NCBI GenBank assembly: GCA_028695965.1
Contig: JAQVHZ010000019.1
Span: 1-38,947 of the forward strand
From: Thermoguttaceae bacterium
Lineage (GTDB): Bacteria; Planctomycetota; Planctomycetia; Pirellulales; Thermoguttaceae
Direction of reading: 5' to 3'
Length of the DNA stretch: 38,947 bases
Part shown: piece after piece, positions 15,091 through 22,726 of the stretch
Layout: each line of letters starts with the position of its first letter
Position numbering within the stretch: the first letter of the stretch is position 1
Position numbers and translations under genes: made by a program
The notes under the pieces: model-generated
What the model saw: the letters and a program-made list of their open reading frames with translations, nothing else
Databases searched by the model: none
What the model was told of the DNA's origin: nothing

Positions 15091-15402
15091 TCAACTGATG
15101 ATTTCCTTAACTTCGACTTGGATGTACGTTTGACGGTGCCCCTTCTTTTTGCGGCTGTCCTTGCGTCGTCGGAACCAACGTACGACGAGCTTGGGCCCCT
15201 TGGCCTTGGTCATGACGGTGCAGACGACTTTCGCGCCCGGAATGGTCGGTTGACCGACGACGACGCCGTCTTCATTCGAGATGAGGAGGACTTCGTCGAG
15301 TTCGATGGTTGCGCCGTCGTCGACGTCGCGCAGGTCAAGGAACATTTTACGGCCGATCTCGCATTTGTACTGGTGTCCGCCGTCTTTAACAATAGCGTAC
15401 AT
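15091..15402 (-). CDS. rplU: 50S ribosomal protein L21
   Basis: 103 residues, the usual length. It starts MYAIVKDGGHQYKCEIG and carries the L21 landmarks GQPTIPGAKV near 49, KLVVRWFRRRKDSRKKKGHR near 70, and YIQVEVKEI at the end. It binds 23S rRNA in the large subunit. AAGGA seven bases before the ATG is a good ribosome-binding site. The usual partner rpmA (L27) does not follow, because an intrinsic terminator closes the transcript directly. An RNase E/G gene lies about 250 bases upstream on the same strand, a known neighbourhood in many bacteria. The leader between them holds two tandem hairpins. Confidence 0.97.
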   Translation of the reverse strand: MYAIVKDGGHQYKCEIGRKMFLDLRDVDDGATIELDEVLLISNEDGVVVGQPTIPGAKVVCTVMTKAKGPKLVVRWFRRRKDSRKKKGHRQTYIQVEVKEIIS

Positions 15403-15499
15403 ATTTCAATCCTTTTTTCGATAAAACTACCTAACTTACCGCTGGGAGGACCCAACGTTTACGCCTTCGTTTTCTTCCCAATTTAGGCGTAAAATATGG

Positions 15500-15534
15500 C
15501 CGATTCGTTGCGAATCGGGAACGCCTCAGGCGTT
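15500..15534 (-). promoter_or_regulatory. tandem hairpins in the rplU leader
   Basis: Two perfect short hairpins lie one base apart: CCGATTCG-3-nt loop-CGAATCGG (15500-15518) and AACGCC-3-nt loop-GGCGTT (15520-15534). They sit about 100-130 bases before the rplU start, within a 250-base leader after the RNase gene. They could be autoregulatory binding sites, processing sites or transcript-stability elements. Confidence 0.5.
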
Positions 15535-15643
15535 AGGCGCGCCGAATCTCAGCGCTGTTATGCCGGACGTTGCTTTCGGGAACCCTGGAACCTTCCTAGC
15601 TAGGCTAAGCGGCGCAAGGGAACGAATACAAATTAACGGGATA

Positions 15644-15670
15644 ATTATACGTCAATTACCGTTTTCGTGA
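15644..15670 (-). promoter_or_regulatory. candidate promoter for rplU
   Basis: On the minus strand a perfect TATAAT (15649-15644) follows TTCACG after 16 bases, overlapping the 3' end of the RNase gene. It would let rplU be transcribed separately with a leader of about 235 bases. Confidence 0.4.
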
Positions 15671-17262
15671 AGACCCCCGTTGCGCGGAAAATTGACTTTT
15701 TTGCCCGACTCGTCGAAAATATCGATTTCGATATGCTCGGGCCAGACGTCCGTAACGCTCTTCACAATGACCGAGGCTGCCGATTCCGACTCGATTTGCG
15801 CCAGTTGGAGCCGTTTCTTATTGTTCATGTACTCGGCGACTTCTTCGCAGACGCCCATGACAATCTGCCGAGCGCGCGGCTCTTGGCTGGCGAGCGCCAG
15901 GAGACGAATGATCTCCAACGACATACTCTCGATCGACTTAATGGCGCCGCCGCCCTTGCAGCACGGACATTCTCGGTAGATGCTGCGCTTGAGGCCCGGC
16001 CGCACGCGCTGTCGCGTCATTTCGATCAAGCCGAACGGGCTCGTTTTCAGGATCTTCGTCTTCGAACGATCGCGTTTCATGGCGTCGCGGAGCGTTCTTT
16101 CGACGGCGCGTCGGTGCGCTTCGCTGTTCATATCGATGAAGTCGTTAACAATAACGCCCCCGAGGTCGCGCAGCCGAATTTGACGCGCGATTTCTTTGGC
16201 GGCGCGCAAATTCAGTTGGAACGCCGTTTCTTCGGGCGAGTCGTTCGTCCGGAAGCTGCCGCTGTTCACGTCGATGGCGACCAGCGCTTCGGTTTGGTCG
16301 ATGACGATCGAGCCGCCGTCTTTCAGGTCGACCTTGCGGCTGTGTATTTTAGCGATTTCGCGGTCGACGTTGTATTTCACAAAGAGCGGTTCGCGGCCGT
16401 CGTAGTAGGTGATCCGGTCGGCGTACCGGGGCATGATGACTTGCAGGAATTCGCTTGCGCGTTCGTAGGCGTCTCGTTCGTCGACAATGATTTCGTTCAC
16501 GTCGGAGGTGAAGACGTCGCGAATCGTGCGGATGATCATATCGCTTTCTTCGTAGATTCCGACCGGGCCGGGCAGGTGCTTAATGCGGCGGACGATCGAT
16601 TTCCAGAGCCGCATCAAGTAGGCTAAGTCGAGCGCGAGCTCTTTGCGCGTTCGGTCCGCGCCCGCCGTACGGACGATGAAGCCGAGCCCCTTGGGCGGGT
16701 TAAGCTCTTCGAGCAGCGAGCGCAGCTTGCGGCGCGTCGATTCGTCTTCGATCTTGCGCGAGACCCCGACGTGACCGAGGGACGGCATCAGGACGAGGTA
16801 ACGACCCGGGATGCTGATGTAGGTCGAGAGGGTCGGACCTTTGGTGCCGATTCCTTCTTTAATGACCTGCACGACGACCTCGTCTCCTTTTTGGAAGACG
16901 TCTTGAATGAGCGGCTTCACGCGCGGACGGCCGTAATCGCAGAAATCGTCGTCGTCATGACGGCGCCGGTCGCCTCGGCGGCGGCCGTTGTTGTCTTTAG
17001 GGGCGACGAAGTTGTTCGCCTGCTTGAAGTAGTGCGGCTCGACGTCGCTGACGTGCAGAAATCCGTTGCGTCCGACGCCGAAATCGACGAACGCCGCTTG
17101 GATGCTCTGTTCAATATTGACGACGACGCCTTTGTAGATATTGCCGACGTAGTTGTCGTTCGTCGTACGTTCGACGTACAACTCTTCCAACGTTTCGTCT
17201 TCGATGACCGCGATCCGGTATTCTTCCGGTTGTCGCGCATTAATCAACATCTTTTGAGACAT
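15652..17262 (-). CDS. rng: ribonuclease E/G family endoribonuclease
   Basis: About 536 residues from the ATG at 17262 (MSQKMLINARQPEEYRIAVI), an RNase G-like size without a long degradosome scaffold. The S1 RNA-binding domain follows (NIYKGVVVNIEQSIQAAFVD, then GFLHVSD), with an Arg/Asp-rich insert near 95-120. Catalytic parts are ALVAIDVNSG and IVNDFIDM with their Mg-binding Asp residues, and CPCCKGGG provides the zinc-link Cys pair. It processes rRNA and starts mRNA decay. An open frame runs on to 17439, but that extension is low-complexity and overlaps the upstream gene. The upstream DUF2344 gene ends 43 bases before, so they are probably co-transcribed. Confidence 0.93.
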   Translation of the reverse strand: MSQKMLINARQPEEYRIAVIEDETLEELYVERTTNDNYVGNIYKGVVVNIEQSIQAAFVDFGVGRNGFLHVSDVEPHYFKQANNFVAPKDNNGRRRGDRRRHDDDDFCDYGRPRVKPLIQDVFQKGDEVVVQVIKEGIGTKGPTLSTYISIPGRYLVLMPSLGHVGVSRKIEDESTRRKLRSLLEELNPPKGLGFIVRTAGADRTRKELALDLAYLMRLWKSIVRRIKHLPGPVGIYEESDMIIRTIRDVFTSDVNEIIVDERDAYERASEFLQVIMPRYADRITYYDGREPLFVKYNVDREIAKIHSRKVDLKDGGSIVIDQTEALVAIDVNSGSFRTNDSPEETAFQLNLRAAKEIARQIRLRDLGGVIVNDFIDMNSEAHRRAVERTLRDAMKRDRSKTKILKTSPFGLIEMTRQRVRPGLKRSIYRECPCCKGGGAIKSIESMSLEIIRLLALASQEPRARQIVMGVCEEVAEYMNNKKRLQLAQIESESAASVIVKSVTDVWPEHIEIDIFDESGKKVNFPRNGGLHENGN

Positions 17263-17305
17263 GATAGTTGCTTTCTCGACGATAGAGGGAGGAACGCCGC
17301 TGAGG

Positions 17306-17941
17306 TCAGCGCATTTCGTCTGCGATGTAGGAGCGCGCGCGATTAGGAAAGATCGCGCGGAAGAGCTCGTCGCCGAGGCCCAGACACGCGAGGATCTCGC
17401 GCGCGCCCGCCTCGGGACCAGACTGAGCCGATAAGACAAGCCGGAGCGTTGCGCCGTCGAGCGTCAGTTCTTTGACCGGCGGCCGCGCGTCGACCGTTTT
17501 GCCGTTCGCTTTCACAACTTCTACGGACGCTGCGTTCATAAAAGACGCTATCTTATCGCGGAGCCCGTCGACAAGATGATTCGGCACGGTCATATCGTAA
17601 GAGAACGCAAGCGCTTGTTGTTTCGGCGTTTTATCTTCTAGCGGGACCGCTTGAAGGAACTCGAGCCCGTCGACGCTGACGGCGTTCAGCTTATCCAAGA
17701 GAACTTGAGCGGGCCAAGCTTCTTCCAAGATCAATTCCATCGCTTCGTCGTCGCTGGAAAAGCCCAATGGGAGCGCCGAAAGATAGCTGACTCTCGGCTT
17801 AGGGCGATATCCTTGCGATTTGGCGACCGGCAGCTCCGCGCGGCGAAGTATGCGTTCCATAGCGCGTAAAAGATCGCGATGACCTATGAAACACAGATTC
17901 CCACGCTTGCTGAATCGCAGCCGATAACGCTGACGAACCAT
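17306..17941 (-). CDS. DUF2344 (radical SAM-associated, TIGR03936-type) protein
   Basis: 211 residues with the family's opening RYRLRFSKRGNLCFIGHRDL, then RAMERILRRAELPVAKSQGY and KPRVSYLSALPLGFSS. In many bacteria this domain is fused to or encoded beside a radical SAM protein and sits before RNase E/G and rplU, as here. Its biochemical role is not established, and no radical SAM gene is visible in the window. The ATG at 17941 has no evident ribosome-binding site. A perfect 10-bp hairpin (17954-17979) ends 12 bases before it on the minus strand. Confidence 0.88.
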   Translation of the reverse strand: MVRQRYRLRFSKRGNLCFIGHRDLLRAMERILRRAELPVAKSQGYRPKPRVSYLSALPLGFSSDDEAMELILEEAWPAQVLLDKLNAVSVDGLEFLQAVPLEDKTPKQQALAFSYDMTVPNHLVDGLRDKIASFMNAASVEVVKANGKTVDARPPVKELTLDGATLRLVLSAQSGPEAGAREILACLGLGDELFRAIFPNRARSYIADEMR

Positions 17942-18347
17942 ATGGCGTTCGTTCGTTTCGACACGTCGTTGTCGAAACGCCTTTCTAATAATGCTTATAC
18001 CTTCCGGAGCCGCGCGCTCTTCCTTTCAATCGAACCGCAGAACGGAACGATCTGATTTTCCCCGCGCTCTGACAAGCGCCTGGATGAAGTTAACGCAGCG
18101 ACGGAAGTTGACGATGTGTCTTTTTATTCGGAACGGACCAGCGCCGCCGCGTCGTCGCGCGGAACTGACGCTCGTCGTTGCACGAGTAATCTGTTTGACG
18201 GCGAGTTTTAAGCGCTCAGCCGCGCGGCGTCAACCGAAGCGCGGCGGCGTAAAAGCTCGATGTGCAGAAAAATACGCCGTGTTTGCGCGGTATTTTTTTC
18301 TGTGAATATTTTACCTATTTTAACAAAATATTCAAGTAGGTAAGATT
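17942..18347. other. intergenic region between DUF2344 and ptsI
   Basis: Holds a perfect 10-bp hairpin (CGTTTCGACA at 17954-17963 with TGTCGAAACG at 17970-17979) just before the DUF2344 start, and the ptsI terminator at 18268-18297. The remaining ~290 bases show no gene, and I see no strong promoter. Confidence 0.5.
18268..18297. terminator. probable terminator downstream of ptsI
   Basis: A-tract, stem with CCG/CGG core and AAAAATA/TATTTTT flanks (one small bulge), and T-tract. It lies 50 bases past the ptsI stop and could work in both directions. Confidence 0.6.
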
Positions 18348-20117
18348 CTATTTTGCGAACGACGCGCTTTTCGAATTGGTTCGCGTGTTCCATTCGTTGC
18401 GCAGCAACATACGGACGTCGGTCGCCGATTCCATCTGCATTGCGCGTTTCGCGAGCGCTTCGCAATCTTTGACCGAGTAGCTTTCGCAGACTTCCTTAAT
18501 TTGCAAAATCATACCGGGCGTTACGCTGATCGAGCGCAGACCGAGCCCGATAAGGAGCGGAATATTGTGAGGCACGCTGCCCATCTGCCCGCAAAGAGAG
18601 ACCGGCTTGCCGTAGTGCTGCGCCGCTTTGACGATTTCTCGAATCATCCTGAGGAGCGCGGGCGCCTCTTGTTCGTACAGGTCGCTCACGTTCCTGTTGG
18701 AGCGGTCGGTCGCCATGGTGTACTGGAGCAGGTCGTTGGTGCCGATGCTGAAGAAATCGACGTCTTCCATAAAGTGGTCGATCGTGATGACGGTCGCGGG
18801 CGTTTCGACCATAATGCCAAGGGGGATATCGTGATCGAACGGAACGTTCTTTTCGAGCAGTTCGTCGCGCACGTCGTTGAAGATCATTCTGGCTTTGCGA
18901 AATTCGACGACGCTCGTAACGAGCGGGAACATCACGGCGATCTTGCCGTAGTTGCTCGCGCGGAGAATCGCGCGCAGCTGCGCGCGGAACATATCCCCGT
19001 TACGAAGGGAGAGACGGACGCTGCGAAGACCCAAGAACGGATTAGGCTCCTCTTCCGGCGTCAGTTTGAGACCGGCGGGAAGTTTGTCGGCGCCCAAGTC
19101 GAAGGTGCGGATCGTTACTTGACGGCCGTTCATCGATTCCGCAACTTGCTTATACGCTTCGAAGTGCGTGTCTTCAGTCGGAAGACTGCCGGAGAGACTC
19201 GTCAAGTAGAGAAATTCCGTGCGGTAGAGCCCGACTCCGCAAGCGCCGTAGTCGTAGCAAGTCGCCGCCTCGAACGGGAACTCAATATTCCCTTTAATCG
19301 CGATCTTGACCCCGTCGGTCGTCGTCGCGGATAGCGAACGTTTGCGCGCTTCCAGACGTTTTTGTCTCTCGCGCAGCGCCTCGAGCTTCTGCTCGTACTG
19401 CGCTAACACGTCCTCGGTTGGATCGAGTATCAGCTTGCCGAGTTCGCCGTCGACGATCGCGAGCGTCGACTCGTTCGTTTCGGCAAGAAAGGAGCCGACC
19501 CCGAGAACGGTCGGGACGTGGAGCGCCGCCGCCACGATCGCCGTATGGCTGCCGATCGCGCCGTTTTCCGTTATGATCGCGGACGTCTTGCCGGGGTCGA
19601 GTTTAGCCGCGGCGCTCGGCTTCAAGAAGGAGGACGCGATGATCGACGGTTCCGTTCTTTCCGGCTGGTCGACGGCGCGTATCGAAAGGAGTTCGTGCAG
19701 GAGCCGATCGCGAAGATCGAGAATATCGTTGGCGCGTTCGGCGTAATGAGGGTCGAGATTGCGCAGGAGGTTCGCCTGCTGATTCAGCGTGTAGTCGACG
19801 GCGTATTCTGCGGTGATGAGCTCCTCGGAGATGAGCGTCTCGATGCGGGAACGAAGCCCTGCGTCGTTTAAAATGAGCAGGTAAGCGTCGTAGAGACGTC
19901 CGAATTCTTCACCAAGTTGACGCGCGGCGTCGTCGCGGCTCGATTCGAGCGCGGCGCTCGCGCGCCGGAACGACTCGTCTAAGCGCTTGAGATGAGCGTC
20001 TACTTGAGACGGCGCGATACGCGCGCGTTTCTGCGCGCCGACGCGGTCGCTGACAACAACGGAAAGTTTCCCGATCGCAACGCCGGGATAGACGGGAACG
20101 CCTTGAAATATTTTCAT
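18348..20117 (-). CDS. ptsI: PTS enzyme I (phosphoenolpyruvate-protein phosphotransferase)
   Basis: 589 residues, full length. It transfers phosphate from phosphoenolpyruvate to HPr. The N-terminus FQGVPVYPGVAIGKL is typical. The phosphorylated His191 sits in NGAIGSHTAIVA, somewhat changed from the usual GGRTSHSAI. The PEP-binding barrel shows YRTEFLYL, RTFDLGADK, NPFLGLRSVRL, FFSIGTNDLLQY and TDRSNRNV, and catalytic Cys lies in SLCGQMGS, where Gln-Met replaces the common Glu-Met/Leu. It follows the HPr gene by 86 bases on the same strand. No sugar permease is encoded nearby, so the relay probably serves regulation through the two EIIA proteins. Confidence 0.96.
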   Translation of the reverse strand: MKIFQGVPVYPGVAIGKLSVVVSDRVGAQKRARIAPSQVDAHLKRLDESFRRASAALESSRDDAARQLGEEFGRLYDAYLLILNDAGLRSRIETLISEELITAEYAVDYTLNQQANLLRNLDPHYAERANDILDLRDRLLHELLSIRAVDQPERTEPSIIASSFLKPSAAAKLDPGKTSAIITENGAIGSHTAIVAAALHVPTVLGVGSFLAETNESTLAIVDGELGKLILDPTEDVLAQYEQKLEALRERQKRLEARKRSLSATTTDGVKIAIKGNIEFPFEAATCYDYGACGVGLYRTEFLYLTSLSGSLPTEDTHFEAYKQVAESMNGRQVTIRTFDLGADKLPAGLKLTPEEEPNPFLGLRSVRLSLRNGDMFRAQLRAILRASNYGKIAVMFPLVTSVVEFRKARMIFNDVRDELLEKNVPFDHDIPLGIMVETPATVITIDHFMEDVDFFSIGTNDLLQYTMATDRSNRNVSDLYEQEAPALLRMIREIVKAAQHYGKPVSLCGQMGSVPHNIPLLIGLGLRSISVTPGMILQIKEVCESYSVKDCEALAKRAMQMESATDVRMLLRNEWNTRTNSKSASFAK

Positions 20118-20203
20118 CTAAGGATCTCTGCGCAAGAGGAAAGAGGCTCCAAACGCGCGCAAACGCTCGGCGCCTCAGGCGGGAACCGAGCGTCGTTGCG
20201 GGA

Positions 20204-20500
20204 TTAGAGGTCGGCAGGCTTCATCGAAGCAAATTCGTCTTCATAAAATTTATGTTCGAAGAGCTCCTGCAGCGCGGCGACCGCTTCTTCAGCGTCGTCT
20301 CCCTCGGCGCTCAACGTCAAGACGGTTCCTTGCGGCGCCATAAGGGAAAGAAGGTCGAGACAGCTCTTACAGTCCGCTTTATAGCCGCCTTTGGAAAGAG
20401 TGAGGTCCGAGGAAAATTTCATCGCCGTTTTGCAAACGAGCGAAGCGTCGCGAACGTGAAAGCCCGCGTTATTGAGAATGGTTAATTCTTTCGTAATCAC
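20204..20500 (-). CDS. ptsH: HPr phosphocarrier protein
   Basis: 98 residues starting with GTG. It receives phosphate from enzyme I on His15 and passes it to EIIA proteins. The active-site stretch is NNAGFHVRDAS: His15 and Arg17 are kept, but the usual Pro18 is Asp. Ser46 in ADCKSCLDLLSL falls exactly where HPr kinase phosphorylates HPr in other bacteria, so dual control is possible, though no hprK is visible here. The C-terminus is extended by about ten residues. The gene sits 86 bases before ptsI and only 26 bases after an intrinsic-terminator-like hairpin, so its expression may be attenuated. Confidence 0.93.
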   Translation of the reverse strand: MITKELTILNNAGFHVRDASLVCKTAMKFSSDLTLSKGGYKADCKSCLDLLSLMAPQGTVLTLSAEGDDAEEAVAALQELFEHKFYEDEFASMKPADL

Positions 20501-20514
20501 TTTTAGGGCGCTTT

Positions 20515-20570
20515 CTAAATAAAAAATGACTCAAAATCTCGATTTCTCGAAGCGTCCGACTTTTGAGTCA
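20515..20570 (-). terminator. terminator/attenuator-like hairpin before ptsH
   Basis: A perfect 10-bp inverted repeat (TGACTCAAAA at 20527-20536, TTTTGAGTCA at 20561-20570), followed on the minus strand by TTTTTTATTT. It ends about 15-26 bases before the ptsH GTG start. The position, upstream of a gene and with no gene ending nearby, fits an attenuator better than a simple terminator. Confidence 0.6.
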
Positions 20571-20671
20571 GGAAACGAAAAAGCGTCGACGCTACGGTTG
20601 ACGTTTCGTACCGCGCGCCTATCAAACCCCTTTACGGCGTCAAGCCAAGAAGAGCGACATGGTCTCATTAC

Positions 20672-20711
20672 AAAAAAGCGGCGTCTTCCCCTTCATGAGA
20701 GGAGGCGCCGC
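20672..20711 (-). terminator. probable terminator of the EIIA transcript
   Basis: A 9-bp stem (GCGGCGTCT at 20678-20686 with AGGCGCCGC at 20703-20711, one G-T pair), followed on the minus strand by TTTTTTG. It lies about 210 bases after the second EIIA stop codon. Confidence 0.6.
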
Positions 20712-20924
20712 GCGTTACATTCGTAGTGTCTTAGGACTCTTGAAGCTCTGGTGAAGAGCGCGGTCAAAAGAGTCGGCGGCGCGCGAAGCGTCGAAGAAGG
20801 ACCTTCCGCTGCGCGCCAAGACGCAAACGCCTCGACGCGTAACAAATCCTTTGCGTCTCCCGCGCCCCCGTCCTGCGACGAGGAAAGGCGCCGAGACTAT
20901 TCGAAGACGCCGACGGGATAACGT

Positions 20925-21407
20925 TCAGTCGCGCGAAAGGTACTCGCCGTCGTCCGCTTCGTTAAGAAGATGGAGAATATCTTCGCGCGTGTAGCTTTGC
21001 AACAAGTAGCGGCAGAACCCTTCGTTTTTCAACTGGGTCGTGATGTGCCGCAACGCTTTAATATGTTCTTCCTGCTGAGACGGAGGCGTCACGAGCAGGA
21101 AGCATAAGTTAACCTTTTCGCAGTCGAGACTGTCGAAATCAACTCCTTCTGGGCTGATGCCGACCGTGCCGACGATCGCGTCAACCGCTTCGTAACGCGC
21201 GTGAGGGATCGCAATACCTCGACCGATCGCCGTCGTGCCGAGTTCTTCGCGTTCAATCACTTTCGCGATGATATTGTCAACTTCCGATTTCGGGAAACCG
21301 CCTGCGCTCGAAAGCGCTTGAACCATTTCGCGGATAACGCCTTCTTTTGTCGTCGCTTCAAGTTTGGTTACGATAGAATCGACAAGTATAAAATCGGAAA
21401 ATTTCAT
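20925..21407 (-). CDS. PTS EIIA domain protein (PtsN-like), second copy
   Basis: 160 residues of the fructose/nitrogen EIIA fold. The phosphorylatable His69 lies in GRGIAIPHARYE, preceded by EREELGTTAIG. It aligns without gaps over most of its length to the gene just upstream and shares the exact block GVDFDSLDCEKV, so the two arose by tandem duplication. EIIA-Ntr proteins accept phosphate from HPr and regulate potassium uptake, nitrogen control or other targets by binding, not by sugar transport. The C-terminal tail DGEYLSRD is its own. AGGAG lies eight bases before the ATG. Confidence 0.93.
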   Translation of the reverse strand: MKFSDFILVDSIVTKLEATTKEGVIREMVQALSSAGGFPKSEVDNIIAKVIEREELGTTAIGRGIAIPHARYEAVDAIVGTVGISPEGVDFDSLDCEKVNLCFLLVTPPSQQEEHIKALRHITTQLKNEGFCRYLLQSYTREDILHLLNEADDGEYLSRD

Positions 21408-21469
21408 TCGTGTAACTCCTAAAGCGGTGGGAATAGGGACGTTAAAGTTAAAAGCGGGCGGTTCTCAAC

Positions 21470-21940
21470 TCAGGACGCGTTCCCGTCGGCTTCGTCTAGC
21501 AATGCTTTAATTTCTTCTTGAGACGCAGCCTTCATGAGGTTCGTGCAGAAAGCTTCGCGTTTTAGATGGATCGTGATATGTTCGAGCGCGCGGAGGTGTT
21601 CGCCGGGACGATCAGGGGGCGAAACAAGCATAAAGAACAAGTGGACTTTTTCGCAGTCAAGGCTGTCAAAATCGACGCCGTCTTCGCTAATCGCGACGCA
21701 ACAGATCAGGCGTTCGACGCTAATATGTTTCGCATGAGGGACGGCTATTCCATTGCCGATGCCAGTCGTTCCAAGTTCTTCTCGCCTCATGATTGCGGTA
21801 ACAATATTTTCAGCCTCCGCTTCGGGGAATCCGCCGGCAGCGCTAAGCGACTGAACCATTTCACGGACCACGCCTTCTTTCGACGTCGCTGCAAGTTGCG
21901 GTACGACAGATTCGACGAGAACAAAATCAGAAAATTTCAT
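21470..21940 (-). CDS. PTS EIIA domain protein (PtsN-like), first copy
   Basis: 156 residues. His69 in GNGIAVPHAKHI is the expected phosphorylation site. It begins MKFSDF like its downstream paralogue 62 bases away and differs mainly in surface positions near the active site (HISVERLICC against YEAVDAIVGT) and in the last helix, which may mean different partners. GGAG lies eight bases before the ATG. The order hpf, EIIA, EIIA, HPr, EI recalls the rpoN-hpf-ptsN-ptsO cluster of proteobacteria, but rpoN is not here. No EIIB or EIIC is present. Confidence 0.93.
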   Translation of the reverse strand: MKFSDFVLVESVVPQLAATSKEGVVREMVQSLSAAGGFPEAEAENIVTAIMRREELGTTGIGNGIAVPHAKHISVERLICCVAISEDGVDFDSLDCEKVHLFFMLVSPPDRPGEHLRALEHITIHLKREAFCTNLMKAASQEEIKALLDEADGNAS

Positions 21941-22429
21941 TCATATTACTCCAAAAATGTAGGCGGCCAAAGCCAAAGGTATGTTGTTAGCGCTCCAACG
22001 ATCCGGTAGGCAAGCTGAACGAAAGAACGTTGCAACAATGATTCGGCAGCCCCGATAAAATAAAACACTTTACACGCGCTTGAAACGCATTTTACATACG
22101 TTCAAAACGAATATTCATGTTGCATTAACGGTTTTTTCGGTTAAAAGCTCGCGCTTCGTCATCTATTTTAACCAATTTTATTTATTTGTATAGTACAAGA
22201 CCCCCGAGGAATTGAAAGAAACGTTAGAAAAAGTACAGCTTTTATTTTACTAACTTGTTTTTTTTGCACAGTTTAGATTTTTAGACAAAACTGTGTCGTC
22301 GCAGAGGGCAAAAAGAACCGGCGTCAAACGCGATGCGCATGACGCCGACTGGCTAATTTAAGGGGTGAATGCGCGTGAACAACGCGGCTGGAGTAAAACG
22401 GTGAAAAGTAAACGCCAAATATCAAACGA
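21941..22429. other. intergenic region between hpf and the EIIA pair
   Basis: No gene is visible. The hpf terminator lies at 22311-22347. An 8-bp inverted repeat (CACAGTTT at 22267-22274, AAACTGTG at 22288-22295) lacks a T-tract on either exit side and so could be an operator. The AT-rich stretch at 22130-22270 probably contains the EIIA promoter, but I cannot place a convincing -35/-10 pair. Confidence 0.5.
22311..22347 (-). terminator. probable terminator of hpf
   Basis: A perfect 8-bp stem (CGGCGTCA at 22319-22326, TGACGCCG at 22340-22347), followed on the minus strand by GTTCTTTTTG. It lies about 85 bases past the hpf stop codon. Confidence 0.6.
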
Positions 22430-22726
22430 TCAATAGTGATCGGTCATCTTCTCTTTGAATTTGCGAAGTTGTTGTTCGAGCTTGGCGATCGTCTGGTCGA
22501 GACAGCCCCAGAGGTCTCCGGAGGAGTACTCGGCTCGGAAATCCTTTTTCAGTTCGGTGAGAACGGCAACTTCAACGTGGGGTTCGTCGGCTCTGTCGAG
22601 ATTAACCATAACGTTGATATCGGAAATTCGATCGATGAAACGCCCCAACCTGATAACTTTTTCAGCAATCTTTTGACGGGTTTCTTCCGACAAGCTTCCA
22701 TGACGAGATTCAACTTGAATATTCAT
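22430..22726 (-). CDS. hpf: ribosome hibernation-promoting factor (short HPF/RaiA)
   Basis: 98 residues, the short form without the C-terminal dimerisation domain. It has the order expected of the S30AE/YfiA fold: N-terminal strand MNIQVESRHGSLSE, helix TRQKIAEKVIRLGRFI, strands INVMVNLDRADEPHVEVAVL and KKDFRAEYSSGDLW, then the Arg/Lys-rich second helix DQTIAKLEQQLRKFKEK. It binds the 30S decoding region in slow growth and stabilises idle ribosomes. AAGGAG seven bases before the ATG is a strong ribosome-binding site. Its position upstream of EIIA genes matches the known hpf-ptsN association. Confidence 0.93.
   Translation of the reverse strand: MNIQVESRHGSLSEETRQKIAEKVIRLGRFIDRISDINVMVNLDRADEPHVEVAVLTELKKDFRAEYSSGDLWGCLDQTIAKLEQQLRKFKEKMTDHY

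Larger units (their letters stand above)
20501..20924. other. intergenic region between the second EIIA gene and ptsH
   Basis: Holds two minus-strand terminator-like hairpins (20672-20711 and 20515-20570). Between the second EIIA stop and the first hairpin there are ~210 bases with no gene or clear promoter. Confidence 0.5.

Noticed and set aside
20526-20726. Plus-strand 66-codon frame between the EIIA and HPr genes
   Set aside because: It runs through two terminator hairpins of the opposite strand and has no ribosome-binding site.
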